From: Garcia nutans | Lineage: Eukaryota > Streptophyta > Magnoliopsida > Malpighiales > Euphorbiaceae | Direction: 5' to 3' | Assembly (NCBI GenBank): GCA_947685225.1 | Contig: CANTUV010000015.1 | Coordinates: forward strand, 2,418,001 to 2,482,000 | Length of the DNA: 64,000 nucleotides | Shown: one piece after another, positions 46,170-57,471 of the stretch | Layout of the letters: each line of letters begins with the position of its first letter | How positions within the stretch are numbered: the first letter of the stretch is position 1 | Notes under the pieces: generated by a model | What the model was told of the DNA's origin: nothing | The model's input: the letters and a program-made list of their open reading frames with translations, nothing else | The model's database searches: none | Position numbers and translations under genes: made by a program

Positions 46170-49100
46170 TTATGGTTTTTTTCTTTGTACATGACGCTTT
46201 TGTTTTTGTTGATATTTCTTATGCTTTAAAAGAAGTTGAGCATATATGATCTCATTCCATGTATCAGGAACACCTGGGAGACACCAATGACTACAATCTT
46301 GATATCTTAATGGTGATTTCTTCTCCTCTTCTGGCAAATCTTGCTCTCTATATATGGAAGGGTGAGCGTCCTTCCTAAAATTAGTCATTCTTGTAACATT
46401 TAAATAGAATACTGGTATCCTTGTCTTCTCAAGTATTGACTCCAAAATTTGCACCATTGATGGATCAACTTCAAATTCAGTCTCCTCTTTTAGTGGCTCA
46501 GTTTCACTATCACAACGGCCTCCAGAATTCCATTCTCCACCTCTACAAATATGCATAATTAAAGGTTTAATGATCCTTAGTTACAGAGCTTAAATATATT
46601 TTTAATTTAATAAAAAAATATTATATATAATTCTTTACATATGTACCTGCAGTGAGAAACAGAGTAGCTTCTAAAAACAACAACAGTCTTGGAAGGATCC
46701 ACATTTGCTTTGACCCATCTAACCCATGTTATCATAGCTTTCCTAAAAGCTATATCAACACTCAATTCTTCATAGATATGATCACCTTCTTGATAGTAAC
46801 CTCTCCTGCAAATAATTAATGTTATTAGTTTATATAAAATATAGTTTAACAATTCAATGTGAGACAACAAGAAGAGTTTTCTGGATGTTACCCACTAGAA
46901 GTTTTCTCGTGAGTCCACCAATGCCCTGTGTTGAATACAAGAACATCTGCATTTTTGTACTTTTCAGTTGATCTCTCCACCATATCTAGACGAAATGTTT
47001 CTTTATTTGATCCATTTGTATCTGGCATTTCCCATTCCTGAACTAAGAAATTTGACCGACTGAATTCCACTGAGCAATTATAATCCTAGTGATTATCATT
47101 TTAATATATGATCAGGTTAACATGGTTTGGTTTTAACTTTGATTTATTGGATATGTACTAAAACTCATTTATACAAAAGCAATTGACTTGTACTAAATTC
47201 AACATTCATTCACTATTGAGTCTTTATGTTGTGTATATATAATGGCTATTTTAATCATTTTATATAAAACTTAAAAAAAATAAAAGGAAAGACCATTAAT
47301 ATTACCTAAAGATTGTTGACTTTAATAATCAGATAAAATCTTATAAATAAATAAAAAAAAGAAATTTATCCAATAAAGAAATACTGAAATGAAGACATGC
47401 CTCAAACACAAAAGAGTAGAAGCCCTCGTCCGTCTTAAATTCTTCAATACCAGAAGCTTCAAAAACTTTATTCTTATCTTTTGCTGAATTTCGTAGAATA
47501 CAAACCATAGATTCCCACATGTTCCTATTAAGAGAATCACCAATAAAAACAACACGCTTCCCTCTTAACAGCTCCAACATATACGGGGCGAAGCTAGACT
47601 TTTTAGTAAAGAGAGTCAAAATAAAAATATCATATATTTTTTTACAAATTTAAAAGGGGACAATTAAACATTTTAAAAATTTTAATAATATATATACACT
47701 TATATATAAAAAATTATACATATATATAAAAAAATTCAAAATAGAAGGGGCAGCTGCCCCCTCCCACCATAAGTAGCTGCCCCCCCTGAACATATACTTT
47801 CCGTTTAGTCTGTTAATCAAAATTATTGGTTTAAACATCAATATCTTTAAATATCCAAAAGTTTATAAAACTTAATTACATTTATTCCAAGCACGCGCGG
47901 GACCAAATTAATAAAGGTAAGAACTTATTACCATCTAGATTTTGAATAAAATCACTACTTAATTTCTATATCTTTAAAAATATATAGTTCAGTTTTTAAA
48001 ATTTGAAAATGTTTAATCATTTAATCTTTTTGCTAGAATTAAATAAAAAAATTTTATTAAATTTTTTTTTATTAATTATATATGGGAAGACTCAAACTCG
48101 AGACTTAAGAAAGAAATTCTGCACAACAAACTATAAGATATAAGGTATGAGTGTGTTATTAGAACCAAAAATAACCTTCACAAAATTAAATGCATATGAG
48201 TGTGTTAGTTTGATAATTTGATAAAATATCACTAATCATAACTAAATTTGTAAAGTTATATAGTCGAATTAATTCAAATAAAAATTTAAATTAATAATAA
48301 ATTTAAGAATTAATTTGGGTTTTTTTTATGATTAATAATAAAATAATATTTTTTTTATTTGAGCTATATTCAATACTAACTTTTAGAATTAGGACATAAT
48401 TGATATAAAGAAAAAGAAAAGAATAAGTTACCAATTGTTAAAACATGAAAACTTTAAGGCATATTTATCAATTATGCATGAAAAATTAAATATATATATA
48501 TATATATATTCATTTGATCTAAATAGATCATTTTATACACCCTATGACACTACTGGCAAGTGCATTTATCTTGGATAATAGATTCGAAATCTATTCCCCC
48601 TCTCTCATTGTAATATTAAAAAAAAAATCATTGTACAAGTGAGTTGGTTTAAAACTTCATTTTTAAAATTAAATCTGAAATTAATTAAAACATTATCTGA
48701 AAATACTTTTCTAATTAAAATAATCTGAATAGATTTAAATTTTTTCTGAAATGAATAAAAAATATGAGACGCTACTTCAAGATGACTTTAGTTTATTGTC
48801 ACCTCTAATAATTAAGCTTTCATGAAGTTAGCTTAATTTCTTATTATCTACATTTTTTAATATTTATTATTAAATTAATTAATCATAAAAGTACTCGAAT
48901 ATTGTAAAATAATGATAAATAATAGACTTTGCAAAAATTTAAAATAATACTTCAAAAAAATTAAATATGCATACCTTGGGATGTTGCAATGCTTAGGCTG
49001 CCATCTATATTTTTGATATCCATTATCTGGCCTTCCATTAATAAAGTAATTGAAAGGCTCATCGATATGAGAGCAAGATCCTGGTTCAAAGAGTGGATAA

Positions 49101-49837
49101 GAATTATCCTTCACCCATCCCCCATCAAATATATTGCAATGCTTCATCTTTTCTAACCATTTCTTATGACACTTGCCTCTTTTGCTTTTCTTTTTTGGTA
49201 CAGATGTCTTATGGCTTATAATACTTGTAATCTTTTGATTCTCCATATCTTCATTTTTCTCTCTTTCATTTTGTTGTTGCGATATATAATCTTTGTTCTT
49301 GTCAATATTAGATAAGGTTGGCAAATCAATCGTTACATTTTTCTATAATCTCATTTACACCATCAACAATAACAGTGGGGATTTGTTTTGGGATGTATAA
49401 CTGGGATCTTGAGACAAGGAAATAACATTTTCATCACTATAAGAAATATTATTAATGGATGATTCTTTTGAAACTTTTATAGAGATGTTTGGATAGTAAG
49501 AAAAATTAGAAGATGAATTATAAAAAAATTGTGAAAAAATACTAGTAAAATGAGGTTTTTGAGGATAATTAGTAGATTTATCATAAGTATTTCTAAGAAA
49601 ATATTTATTAAGCCAAAGAGAAAAATTGAAAAAATAATTAAAAGATGATGATGCATTAAAAGCCAGAAAAAATGTGCAAGCTACAAAGATAAATGTGAAA
49701 CCATAGGCGAAGACCAAGCTTCTTCTTGATGTAAAAATTGAAAAAATGGATTTGGATGTTTCTGTAGCTTTTATGGGTAGATGGTGCTTTGTTGGAAGAT
49801 GAGATGAAATTGTTGGAGGTAGCCATGAATTTGCCAT
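46170..49837 (-). CDS. TBL: TRICHOME BIREFRINGENCE-LIKE (PMR5/DUF231) protein, five exons, possibly inactivated
   Basis: TBL proteins are Golgi membrane proteins; characterised members O-acetylate cell-wall polysaccharides. Proposed exons (minus): 49837-48975, 47809-47401, 47085-46892, 46805-46647, 46542-46170. Exon 1 has a short basic N-terminus, one membrane segment (LVFAYGFTFIFVACTFFLAF), a low-complexity stem and the Cys-rich PMR5N domain (CNIFDGGWV, EPGSCSHIDEPFNYF, WQPKHCNIP). Exon 2 has the catalytic GDS motif (VVFIGDSLNRNMWES). Exon 3 has NTGHWWTHEK. Exon 5 has the DxxH motif (DCSHWCLPGVPDTWNE), and the stop lies 38 residues beyond that stretch. All exon joins keep phase. Intron 2 would start GC rather than GT. 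Two problems exist: compensating 1-base shifts at 49321-49387, and a 204-bp transposon in exon 2. It resembles the TBR/TBL1/2/4 group; the exact member is not resolved. Confidence 0.85.
47585..47788. mobile_element. 204-bp non-autonomous DNA transposon in TBL exon 2
   Basis: Flanked by identical aacatatac (47576-47584 and 47789-47797). With an 8-bp duplication, hAT-like, the element would be 205 bp. The ends are imperfect inverted repeats: ggggcgaagcta on the left against ggggggcagcta inverted on the right. The interior is AT-rich with gggggcagctgcccc-type G/C blocks near the right end, a layout common in plant hAT-type short elements. Removing the element and one duplication restores a continuous TBL reading frame. 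Confidence 0.85.
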
Positions 49838-50294
49838 TATAAAAATAAAAACAACACAAAGAAAGGCAAAGAGAAAGTGAAAAGAAAGGAGAGAGAGAGT
49901 AATGGAATCGGGGAGAGAGAGGTGAAAAATGCTTGTGTTGCGTCTATTTATCGTTGCGGTTGTTAAGAGAAATTCGGAGATTCAAGTACCATTATTGGTG
50001 AATCCGTACACTGAATTGTGATGCCAATTATTTGGTTATAACTTACTAAGCCAATGGTATTAATCTTTATTAATATATTATTTGTTATAAAATATAAAAA
50101 CTATTTTAATTTATTTTTTTACCAGGGCATATCCTAGGGGAAAAAGTATAGGTAAACCTCTGTAGTTTTCATGCAGATACAAGTTGGCATTTAAACACTT
50201 TTTAAAGTTAATTATGCACAGTTTTTTTCCTGTAAAACAAACTATTTAAACCCTGGTTGGAAGGAGACATTAATGAGTCTTCTTTTGCATTTAA
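49838..50294 (-). promoter_or_regulatory. 5' flank and probable 5' leader of the TBL gene
   Basis: Upstream of the ATG on the minus strand is a CT-rich leader-like stretch (about 49860-49925; gagagagag on the plus strand), typical of plant 5' leaders. No reliable TATA element can be assigned in such AT-rich sequence. Confidence 0.35.
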
Positions 50295-50864
50295 GAGGGT
50301 GTTTCTCAAAACTTAATAGCTGGTCAAAACTGATTATAAGCAGTTTTTATATTATAAGTTGTTTATTTAAGTGTTTCTGAAAACTTAAATAGTAGATTAT
50401 AATCTGATTTTAATCAGTTTTTTAAAAGTTGGGTTTTGCTACTTTTTTTAAGCAGTTTTGACCAAGTAAAAGACCATACTATCTCTACTTAATCTTCAAT
50501 ATTTCAAATTTGTCCACCCTATACACTTTAGTTCCCATCAAATAAATTTTATTATTATTATTATTATTAAATAAATATTATTATTATTATTATTATTGCA
50601 AAATAAATTTTGAATTGACATTTAAAAAATTATTTTTATATAATAAATAAACTCATGGACAGTTTGGTCATTTTGACAGTTTCTGCAATTAAAAACTGAT
50701 TATAAGCTGATTTTACAGAAACACTTAACTGATTATAAACTGATTATCAGCTGATTATTAACTAGTTTACAGAAACGCTTAACTGTTTATTTTTAATCTG
50801 ATTATAATCTAAAAATCACTTATTCACAATAAGCTGAAAAGCTCCAGTTTTGAGAAACACCCTC
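50295..50864. mobile_element. MITE with 19-bp perfect terminal inverted repeats
   Basis: Ends gagggtgtttctcaaaact (50295-50313) and its exact inverse (50846-50864). The flanks taa on both sides fit a 3-bp PIF/Harbinger-type duplication. The interior has many copies of actgattataa/ttataatcagt, sub-terminal inverted words, and an att microsatellite near 50550-50600. No coding. Confidence 0.8.
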
Positions 50865-51198
50865 TAAATAATTTATTTATGGGAGAATGTATAAATAAGT
50901 CCGTCAAATTCTTATCAAGCTAGACATTGACCCTTGAATTAATTTTAAATTCATAAAAATTTAGATTTTTTACTTTTACACGATTTTCTTATCAATCAAA
51001 AACTAACCTAAACAATACCAAAGAAAAAAGGTTCAATTTTCTTTAGTTATTTTTAAATTTTTCGGCAACCAAATAATTATTTTCTCCGCAGGAGACCCTT
51101 TTTGTTCCTTTTTTTGTTTCATATTCTAGCACTACACATAATACCAAACAATCATAATAAATCCATTGTCAACAATTTCTAAGTTCATTACTTTATAT
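50865..51198. other. short intergenic stretch, no feature seen
   Basis: AT-rich sequence between the MITE and the CACTA element. It ends with tat, the left target duplication of the CACTA element. Confidence 0.6.
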
Positions 51199-51224
51199 CA
51201 CTACAAGAAAAACTGAATTAGACA

Positions 51225-51745
51225 ACGGTCATCAGACAACGGTTAAGGAAAAAACCATTGTCTGAAAAAAACAGACAGCGGTTTTTTTTTTCCTCAAAAA
51301 AACGTTGTCTGATTAATTTTCAGACAACTGTTTTTGGTGTTTTTTTAAGCATTGTCTATTACCTGTCATTTTGGTCACACCAGACAACGATTTTTTAGGA
51401 CCGTTGTGTAATATATGTTCAGACAACTGTTTTTCTGGTCATACAAAACCGTTGTCTGATAAGATGTTTCAGACAATAATTTTTTCAAAAGTTTTGTATA
51501 ATTCAACGTTTCAGACAACGTTTAAAAAAAACCATTGTCTAAAGCAAGCATACAGACAACGATTTTTAGGGACCGTTGTGTAATATATGTTCAGACAAGT
51601 GTTTTTTTTGTCAAAAAAACCGTTGTCTGATAAGATGTTTCAGACAACGGTTATTTAAAAAATTGTCTGATTAACTGTTCAGACCATTGTATAATATATG
51701 TTCAGACAATGGTTTTCCGTAAGAAACCGTTGTCTGATTAACTGA
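51225..51745. repeat. left subterminal repeat array of the CACTA element
   Basis: More than a dozen copies of cagacaacggttttt and variants, alternating with the inverse aaaaccgttgtctg, so that neighbouring units can pair. Such motifs are where the CACTA transposase partner protein binds in characterised elements. Confidence 0.9.
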
Positions 51746-52173
51746 GTGTTCCAAAAAAATTGCCTTAAATGAAAGTAATCCCTATACGCAAATCAAACCA
51801 AAAACACAAATCAAATGAAATCCTCCACTGAGAAGTGTTAAACCAAATCCACTAGCAAGGTGTCAGAGCAAAAACCACATGATTCAATAAATTATATAAC
51901 CAAATCTTTGAACAAAGTGTCAAATAAAGATACAAATCGAATGATAGGTACAAATGAAACTTTCAACAAATTTAAATAAGAAACACAAAACTTTCAACAA
52001 AGCGTCCAACCAATCTTTCATTAAATTCTAAATGATATAAACAAAACATTCTACAGGCAGCAGGGAGTTGTGACAGGCATTAAGGATGTTGGACCTGCAA
52101 GTATAAACGATGGAAAAATTAATGGTAGGACATAATTTCAAAATAAAACATAAAACAAATGAAATTATTACCA

Positions 52174-52815
52174 TCATGACAGCTGAATCAATTCTTCTTC
52201 CTCCCGCATGTAACTACTGTTTTCTTCATCGAGTTCATCAACATATGGGAACGTTGGCAAATGTAGCTCATTCTCAAGTTCTATTTCTATAGATCCCTCA
52301 TTTTCATCATCACTTTCATCATAGTACTTGTCAGGTAATTTTAAGACAAGTGACCATAATTTTTCAAGAGGGTCATCTATGTAACAAACTTGCTTGACAT
52401 GTTTTCCTAACACAAAAGGATTGTTTAGAAAACCTAATTTGTTAAAATTAACCAATGTATATCCCAAGTCATCTACTTTAACCCCTTTGTTCATATTTAA
52501 CCAATTACAACGAAAGATAGGAACCCTAAAGTGGTTATAGTCCAACTCCCAAATACTTGTAATAACTCCATAAAATGTATGTGAAGTATGCTCGATGTTT
52601 TTATCCTTACCCTTCACAAGCATTGTATCGGCATCTACACAAACACCTTTGCATTGAACTTGTCGCGTATCATCACGTTCTTTGGTGCTGTAGGTAACAC
52701 CATTGATTCTATAAGTCTTTGGTCCCCTGTTTAACAGACATTCAACTTCAATCACAACAACCTGAATCCACAAATAATCCTCAATTCTCTGACACAACTC
52801 AACATACCATTTCAA
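52174..52815 (-). pseudogene. TNP2-type CACTA transposase, C-terminal DUF4216 fragment only
   Basis: In full-length elements this protein cuts the transposon ends. Here only 213 residues remain. The DUF4216 region spans residues 81-161: FYGVITSIWELDY, VPIFRCNW, GVKVDDLGYTLV, KLG...PFVLGKHVKQVCYIDDP and WSLVLKLP. It is followed by an acidic tail and a stop at 52174. The DDE catalytic and Transposase_21 regions are absent. The fragment begins beside a 23-bp inverted repeat (52710-52732 with 52828-52850), suggesting a rearrangement removed the rest. It reads divergently from the protease gene. Confidence 0.85.
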
Positions 52816-52850
52816 CTGATAGTCATCAAACAGGGGACCAAAGACTTATA
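52710..52850. repeat. 23-bp perfect inverted repeat at the transposase break
   Basis: tataagtctttggtcccctg... at 52710-52732 is repeated in reverse complement at 52828-52850. One arm is transposase coding sequence, so the other is a short inverted copy placed just upstream of the truncated frame. Confidence 0.9.
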
Positions 52851-53500
52851 AACAAGCAGAGAAATCAGAAGCATGGAGACATACTGTAGATCTTGAAATT
52901 TAAACAGCAAATTGAAGGGACAGAACAACATTATAGTAACCTGAAAATACAATGCAATAATTCAATTAGATTAAACAGAGGAAAGAATTCTATGGTTATG
53001 CTGAAAATACAATGTACCAAGTTATGGGACAATTAATGGACATAGGCAGCAAGGAGAGTGCAGATGGGACGATTACTTACGGCTCATAAGAAAAAAAATA
53101 ATCTTCTTTCAACTTAATTGGGACAATGCAGTTACTGACAAAGGAGACGGCCGGCAGCAAGGAGACGGCCGGCATTAATGAAGACCGCAACAAGGAGAGT
53201 GGTGCTTAGGAGAGTGGTGCTTAGGGTTTGGCAACGAGAGAACCACGAGTAATGAAGCTGAAAGAGGAATGAGAGACGAAGCAGAATCAGAAGCTTGGAC
53301 ATTTTATGGAAGTTAGATTTTCTTAGTATAAAAACATGCTAAGGATCCAGTGGCTATTTGCAATGTATGGAAGTTAGGCTTTCTTAAGCCAAACAAACTT
53401 GACTAAGTATTAAAAGCTAAGGTTTGGATTTATAAACATTTCATAAACCCATTAGAAACTTTAAAGTCCACCATTAAATAATGATTTAGATATAATATGA
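52851..53500. other. non-coding interior of the CACTA element
   Basis: No coding sequence. It includes a two-copy ggagacggccggca repeat (53143-53175) and a two-copy gagagtggtgctta repeat (about 53195-53225). A relatively GC-rich leader-like stretch may be the former promoter side of the transposase gene. Confidence 0.45.
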
Positions 53501-53510
53501 TATTATATAA

Positions 53511-53860
53511 GTAGGAATACAAGTATATATTAGTATATATATATATATATAAGTATATACAAGTATATACAAGTATATATATAAGTATATACAAGTATAT
53601 ACAAGTATATATATTAGTATATATTAGTATATATACAAGTATATACAAGTATATATTAGTAAATATACAAGTATATATAAGTATATACAAGTATATATTA
53701 GTATATACAAGTATATATATTAGTATATACAAGTATATATTAGTATATATATTAGTATATACAAGTATATATTAGTATATATTTATTAGTATATACAAGT
53801 ATATATATTAGTATATACAAGTATATATTACTATATACAAGTATATATTAGTGCTAGTTC
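53511..53860. repeat. TA-rich array (agtatatacaagtatatatt)
   Basis: About 350 bp of interleaved agtatatac and aagtatatatt words of 10-12 bases. The 100-residue frame over it (53430-53732, minus) is an Ile/Tyr/Leu run and is not a gene. Confidence 0.92.
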
Positions 53861-54198
53861 TTTGATAAATTTTTGCTCATGTTCTTCTCACATCACACTA
53901 ACTCTAATGTTTCTCAAATCATAATCATAATCTTCACTTCCATTTGTAAGTGTTCTTGTGGACTTGCTTATTGAACTCTTGCCTTGCAATTACATGCTTT
54001 CTATCTAGATGGCTGCTATATGGCTAACCATGAGCATGGTTCCTGTGTATGAAATTTAATTCTCTCAGTTGGCTATACTTTTCAATATTAGTATATATAT
54101 TAGTATTGTGTAATGGCTATATGGTGACAGGGAAATCCAGAGTTGGAACTAATTTCATTAATTGCTCCTATGCATTTGATAGTAATCTTATCTATCTG

Positions 54199-54309
54199 TT
54201 GCATTTCACTAGATCTTTCTACAAGCATATATTGGGAGTTAAAGTAACATATCACGATATCGAAGCTTTTGATCCAGATTACTTCAATCACTTTAAGTGG
54301 AAGCTTAAG
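54199..54309 (+). pseudogene. captured fragment of a UPL1/UPL2-type HECT ubiquitin ligase
   Basis: The open stretch carries HFTRSFYKHILGVKVTYHDI followed by EAFDPDYFN and FKWKLK. This is close to the HECT-domain segment of plant UPL1/UPL2 just before the KNLKWMLE region. It ends at aag followed by gtatgtatg, a good splice donor, so it looks like the 3' end of a captured genomic exon with the start of its intron. Residues before it (from 54049) do not match HECT and I cannot assign them. The fragment is too short to act as a ligase. It could yield chimeric or small RNA matching the parent gene. The identification rests on recalled family sequence. Confidence 0.7.
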
Positions 54310-55729
54310 GTATGTATGTTGCATTTCTTCTTTTTTTTACCTTAGAAAGAATCAATGTTAGACTTATTTAGTTTTTGCTCAATCTAATTTACATCAACAC
54401 TAAATTTTATAATTATATAGGGTTCCATAGAAATTTATCACTACTAATTATTTAAATTGTATTGCCTTAAGCACTTATGGATGAATTATAAATTGAAATT
54501 TATAAGTCATCTATATAAGTGAATTTATAAAGTTAATTTAACAAAATTTTGAAAAATCCATTTTGTTTCAAAAGAGGGATGTCAAAACTTCAAAAATTTT
54601 GAACACTTAAATTCCCCCCTTTATTTCAAAAAAAAAAAATTCATTTGCCCCCATTTTGCCAAAAACACTGCCGTTTTGAAATTTACCAATAAACCTAAAC
54701 AAACCTATCTCCTCCTTCCCTCTTTCGATTTCTCTCCGTAGACCTAATTTGTTTCCATTTTCACTGGTAGAAAGCTTCAGAAACTAAATTTTCACCCCCA
54801 TCTTGAAATATTTCTACACCAAACTTTGTTCTCCTCCTTCCCTCTTTTCATTGCTAGACCTAACTTTGCTCTCTTCCTTTCCTCTTTCGAAATCTTCAGT
54901 CTTGACCTAAAAACGCATGACACATCCATATTTCTTCTTCCTCTTCTACCTTTCTCTCTAACCCGCCCGCCACTCACTGCGGCTCTGCATTCACTCCCTC
55001 AGTTCCAGCCTTCGAGGTTCGTTATATACTTTTGTCGCTCTGCATCTTTTTTTTTTAATTTTTTCTGTTATTATGTTATTGTATAATTTTCTTCTTCCTC
55101 TTCTTAGTTCTTAGAAGTTTGTTTTATAAACCATTTTCATGTCAGACACAGAATGGTATGAAGTCAACTCAAATTTTCTTCCGTGTGTCGTACTACAGTC
55201 ACTAAGTGTCCTGTTCTTATAGGAAATTTAAATGTTGTGGCACTGAGTACGAACATAATTTTGTTACTATTGTGGCATGTGATTTAGTCATGAAAATATT
55301 TCCTGTTTTGATTATGATTCTGTAGCTCTTACCAATTGCCTTATCTGTTCTGCAATTTTGAAAGAGTATATTTATTTTCCTCAAATTAGCAATGGCAAAC
55401 CTGTCTCTTAACCCTATTTCCTTCCAAGTAGCGTAACCTTAGAATTGACCAAAGGACATGAGAGTTATTCTTAGAGATAGTGATAGTATACTATCACTAT
55501 AACGGTGTCAATTTGATAACACAAAAGATTGAACTCATCCATTAATGAACTTCCAATTATCAAAGTTTAAAAGGGAAGGATTTGCATTTGCATTTGCACT
55601 CATGCTTCTCATACTTGCAGCTGCTTACATCAACATTCTTCTGATACCTGCAGCTGTTTTCTGTGATTTCTAATGTTTAAACTGGATGATTTCGTACAAA
55701 ATGTAACTTTTAATTTGTGAATGCAGGTG
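54310..55729 (+). other. intron remnant, leader and first intron of the CACTA protease gene
   Basis: About 54310-54640 is AT-rich and may include captured intron sequence. From about 54700 to 55016 the plus strand is CT-rich with two related blocks (ctccttccctctttc and gacctaa), resembling a 5' leader. A donor-like gag/gttcgt near 55016 and an acceptor tgaatgcag at 55718-55726 would remove a first intron. The frames at 54792-55086 lie in this leader. Confidence 0.4.
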
Positions 55730-57350
55730 ATGATTATGACTCCTTCGAAGAAGAAACAATCGTATCAACTACCCACCCGTACTTCTCCCCGTGTATGTAA
55801 ACAACAAGCCCGGTCTTCCCCAAATCTAGCCACAATGAGAGTGGTGAAGGCTATCTCCAGGACATGGTCAATGCACCCAGATAAGCCGTCGACTTCTTTC
55901 CCGTATCTTCGAAGAGGAAGTCGATCTCTGAAAACTTGGTAAAAAATCTGTCCAAGAAAAGAAAGCGAGTGGATAAGGGTAAGCCGAAATCAAATGAGGA
56001 CAATGTTGCAGGATTAAAACTGCTGAAACGAGGGTGTTTCTCCATGCACCGAATTATTAGACGGAAGATTAGTAGCCAAGCCTACAGTTTCATTTAATGC
56101 AAAGGGAGCACCATTTGGTAGGGCTGCTTCAGAGATGCAATCATATATCGGAGTTTTAGCAAGGTCTAAAGCCCCGATATGGCATGATTCCTGGAAGGAA
56201 GTTGCTGAAGACATCAAAACAAAGATTTGGGATTGTGTCCAGGTTATGCAAAATCCTTCCCACACAATTAATTTATATACATTAGTTTCTCAATTGCTTT
56301 ATATACGTTGGGTTTTCAGTAACTTATTCATCTAATTTTATTTTTGTGGTTTATGTATGTAGATGGCTTTCGTTGTACCGCCGACTTCCAAGAAAATGGT
56401 AATGCAGTCTGCTGGTAAAAAATGGAGGGAATTCAAAAGTCGGTTGATGAGACTCTATGTTTTTCCACACCGTGATGAACCAGAGAAGCTGCGGTTTCCT
56501 CCAGCTACTTCGCATTCATTGAGCAGTCGCACTGGGACATTTTCGTTGCTGATCGTCTGGGAGTCGAGTTTACCGTAAGGAAATCTTCAATTTTCTTGTT
56601 TCTTAATTTAGTTCCAAATGGTAATCTGGATTCCTTTTTCATACTTATGATGTTTTGTTCCTTTTTGTCATAGAAAGTTCATGAAGAACAACACAAGAGA
56701 AGTATGCAGAACGAGTATCCTCATCGTTTATCTCAAAAAGGATACGTAAACTTGGAAAGTGAATGGGTTAGTGTTGACTTGTGTATTTAATTTTTTTTCT
56801 ATGACTTGTGTATCGTCAATATGGATTTATAATGCTTCTTAAAACATGTTTATATTACTAATAAGGTCATCATCTATATATACATGCAGACTGAATCTCA
56901 TCCTGAAGGGATTTCAGAGCGAAGGCTAGGATCCTTGCAAGGCTGGACAGACAAGGAAAGTTTAAAGATGAGAGAGTGAAGCACAAAGCTGAGGAAATCG
57001 TAAGTTCTGATTTTCGATTCAAGTTTCAACTCAATTCAGCAACTTTTCTTGTTTCTTAATTTATTAACTACATCCATTTTGGGTCTATTTTTTAGGAGTA
57101 ATTAAAGGAGCAAGTTAGTTCAGGTGAAGTAGTTGAACAAGGCGCTGATGATGTGTTATCAAAGGCGCTTGGTAAACCGGAGCATTCTGGAAGAGTACGT
57201 GGCCAGGGAAGGCACGTGAAGCAATCTGTCTATTTTGGTCTCCCAAGACAGAGAAAAGCAAAGAGTATTGATGAAAAGATATGGGAGGGGGTTCAAATGT
57301 TCATGGAGGAGGAGACCAAGAAAATTATAGCGTAGAGAGATGCATTTTGG
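55730..57350 (+). pseudogene. CACTA-associated protein, N-terminal part (Transposase_24-like), broken
   Basis: Starts M.MTPSKKKQSYQLPTR after the acceptor at 55726. A basic region shifts frame near 55905 and continues with SKRKSISENLVKNLSKKRKR. Then come GAPFGRAASEMQSYIGVLAR and WDCVQ before a gttatgc donor (about 56241). From 56362 the exon has the En/Spm-associated signature GKKWREFKSRLMRLYVFPHRDEP, a 1-base shift, and then FIEQSHWDIFVADRLGVEFT. A next exon at about 56674 begins KVHEEQHKRSMQNEYPHRLS. A later exon (57100-57335) reaches EEETKKIIA and a TAG. At least two shifts and one stop block it. Such regions precede Ulp1 domains in many plant CACTA genes, so this is probably the same gene as the next entry. 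Confidence 0.65.
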
Positions 57351-57471
57351 GTTGCTGAAATTGCCAATATTAGAGCAGAATTTTTGTCAAAGCTTGTGTC
57401 TAGTAAACATGCCTTCCCAACAAGCAAGTTGCTACAATTCAATTCCTATTGTGAAGGATTAAGAGGCGCAA

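Noticed and set aside
53430..53732. A 100-residue open frame on the minus strand
   Set aside because: It translates a TA-rich simple repeat into an Ile/Tyr/Leu run.
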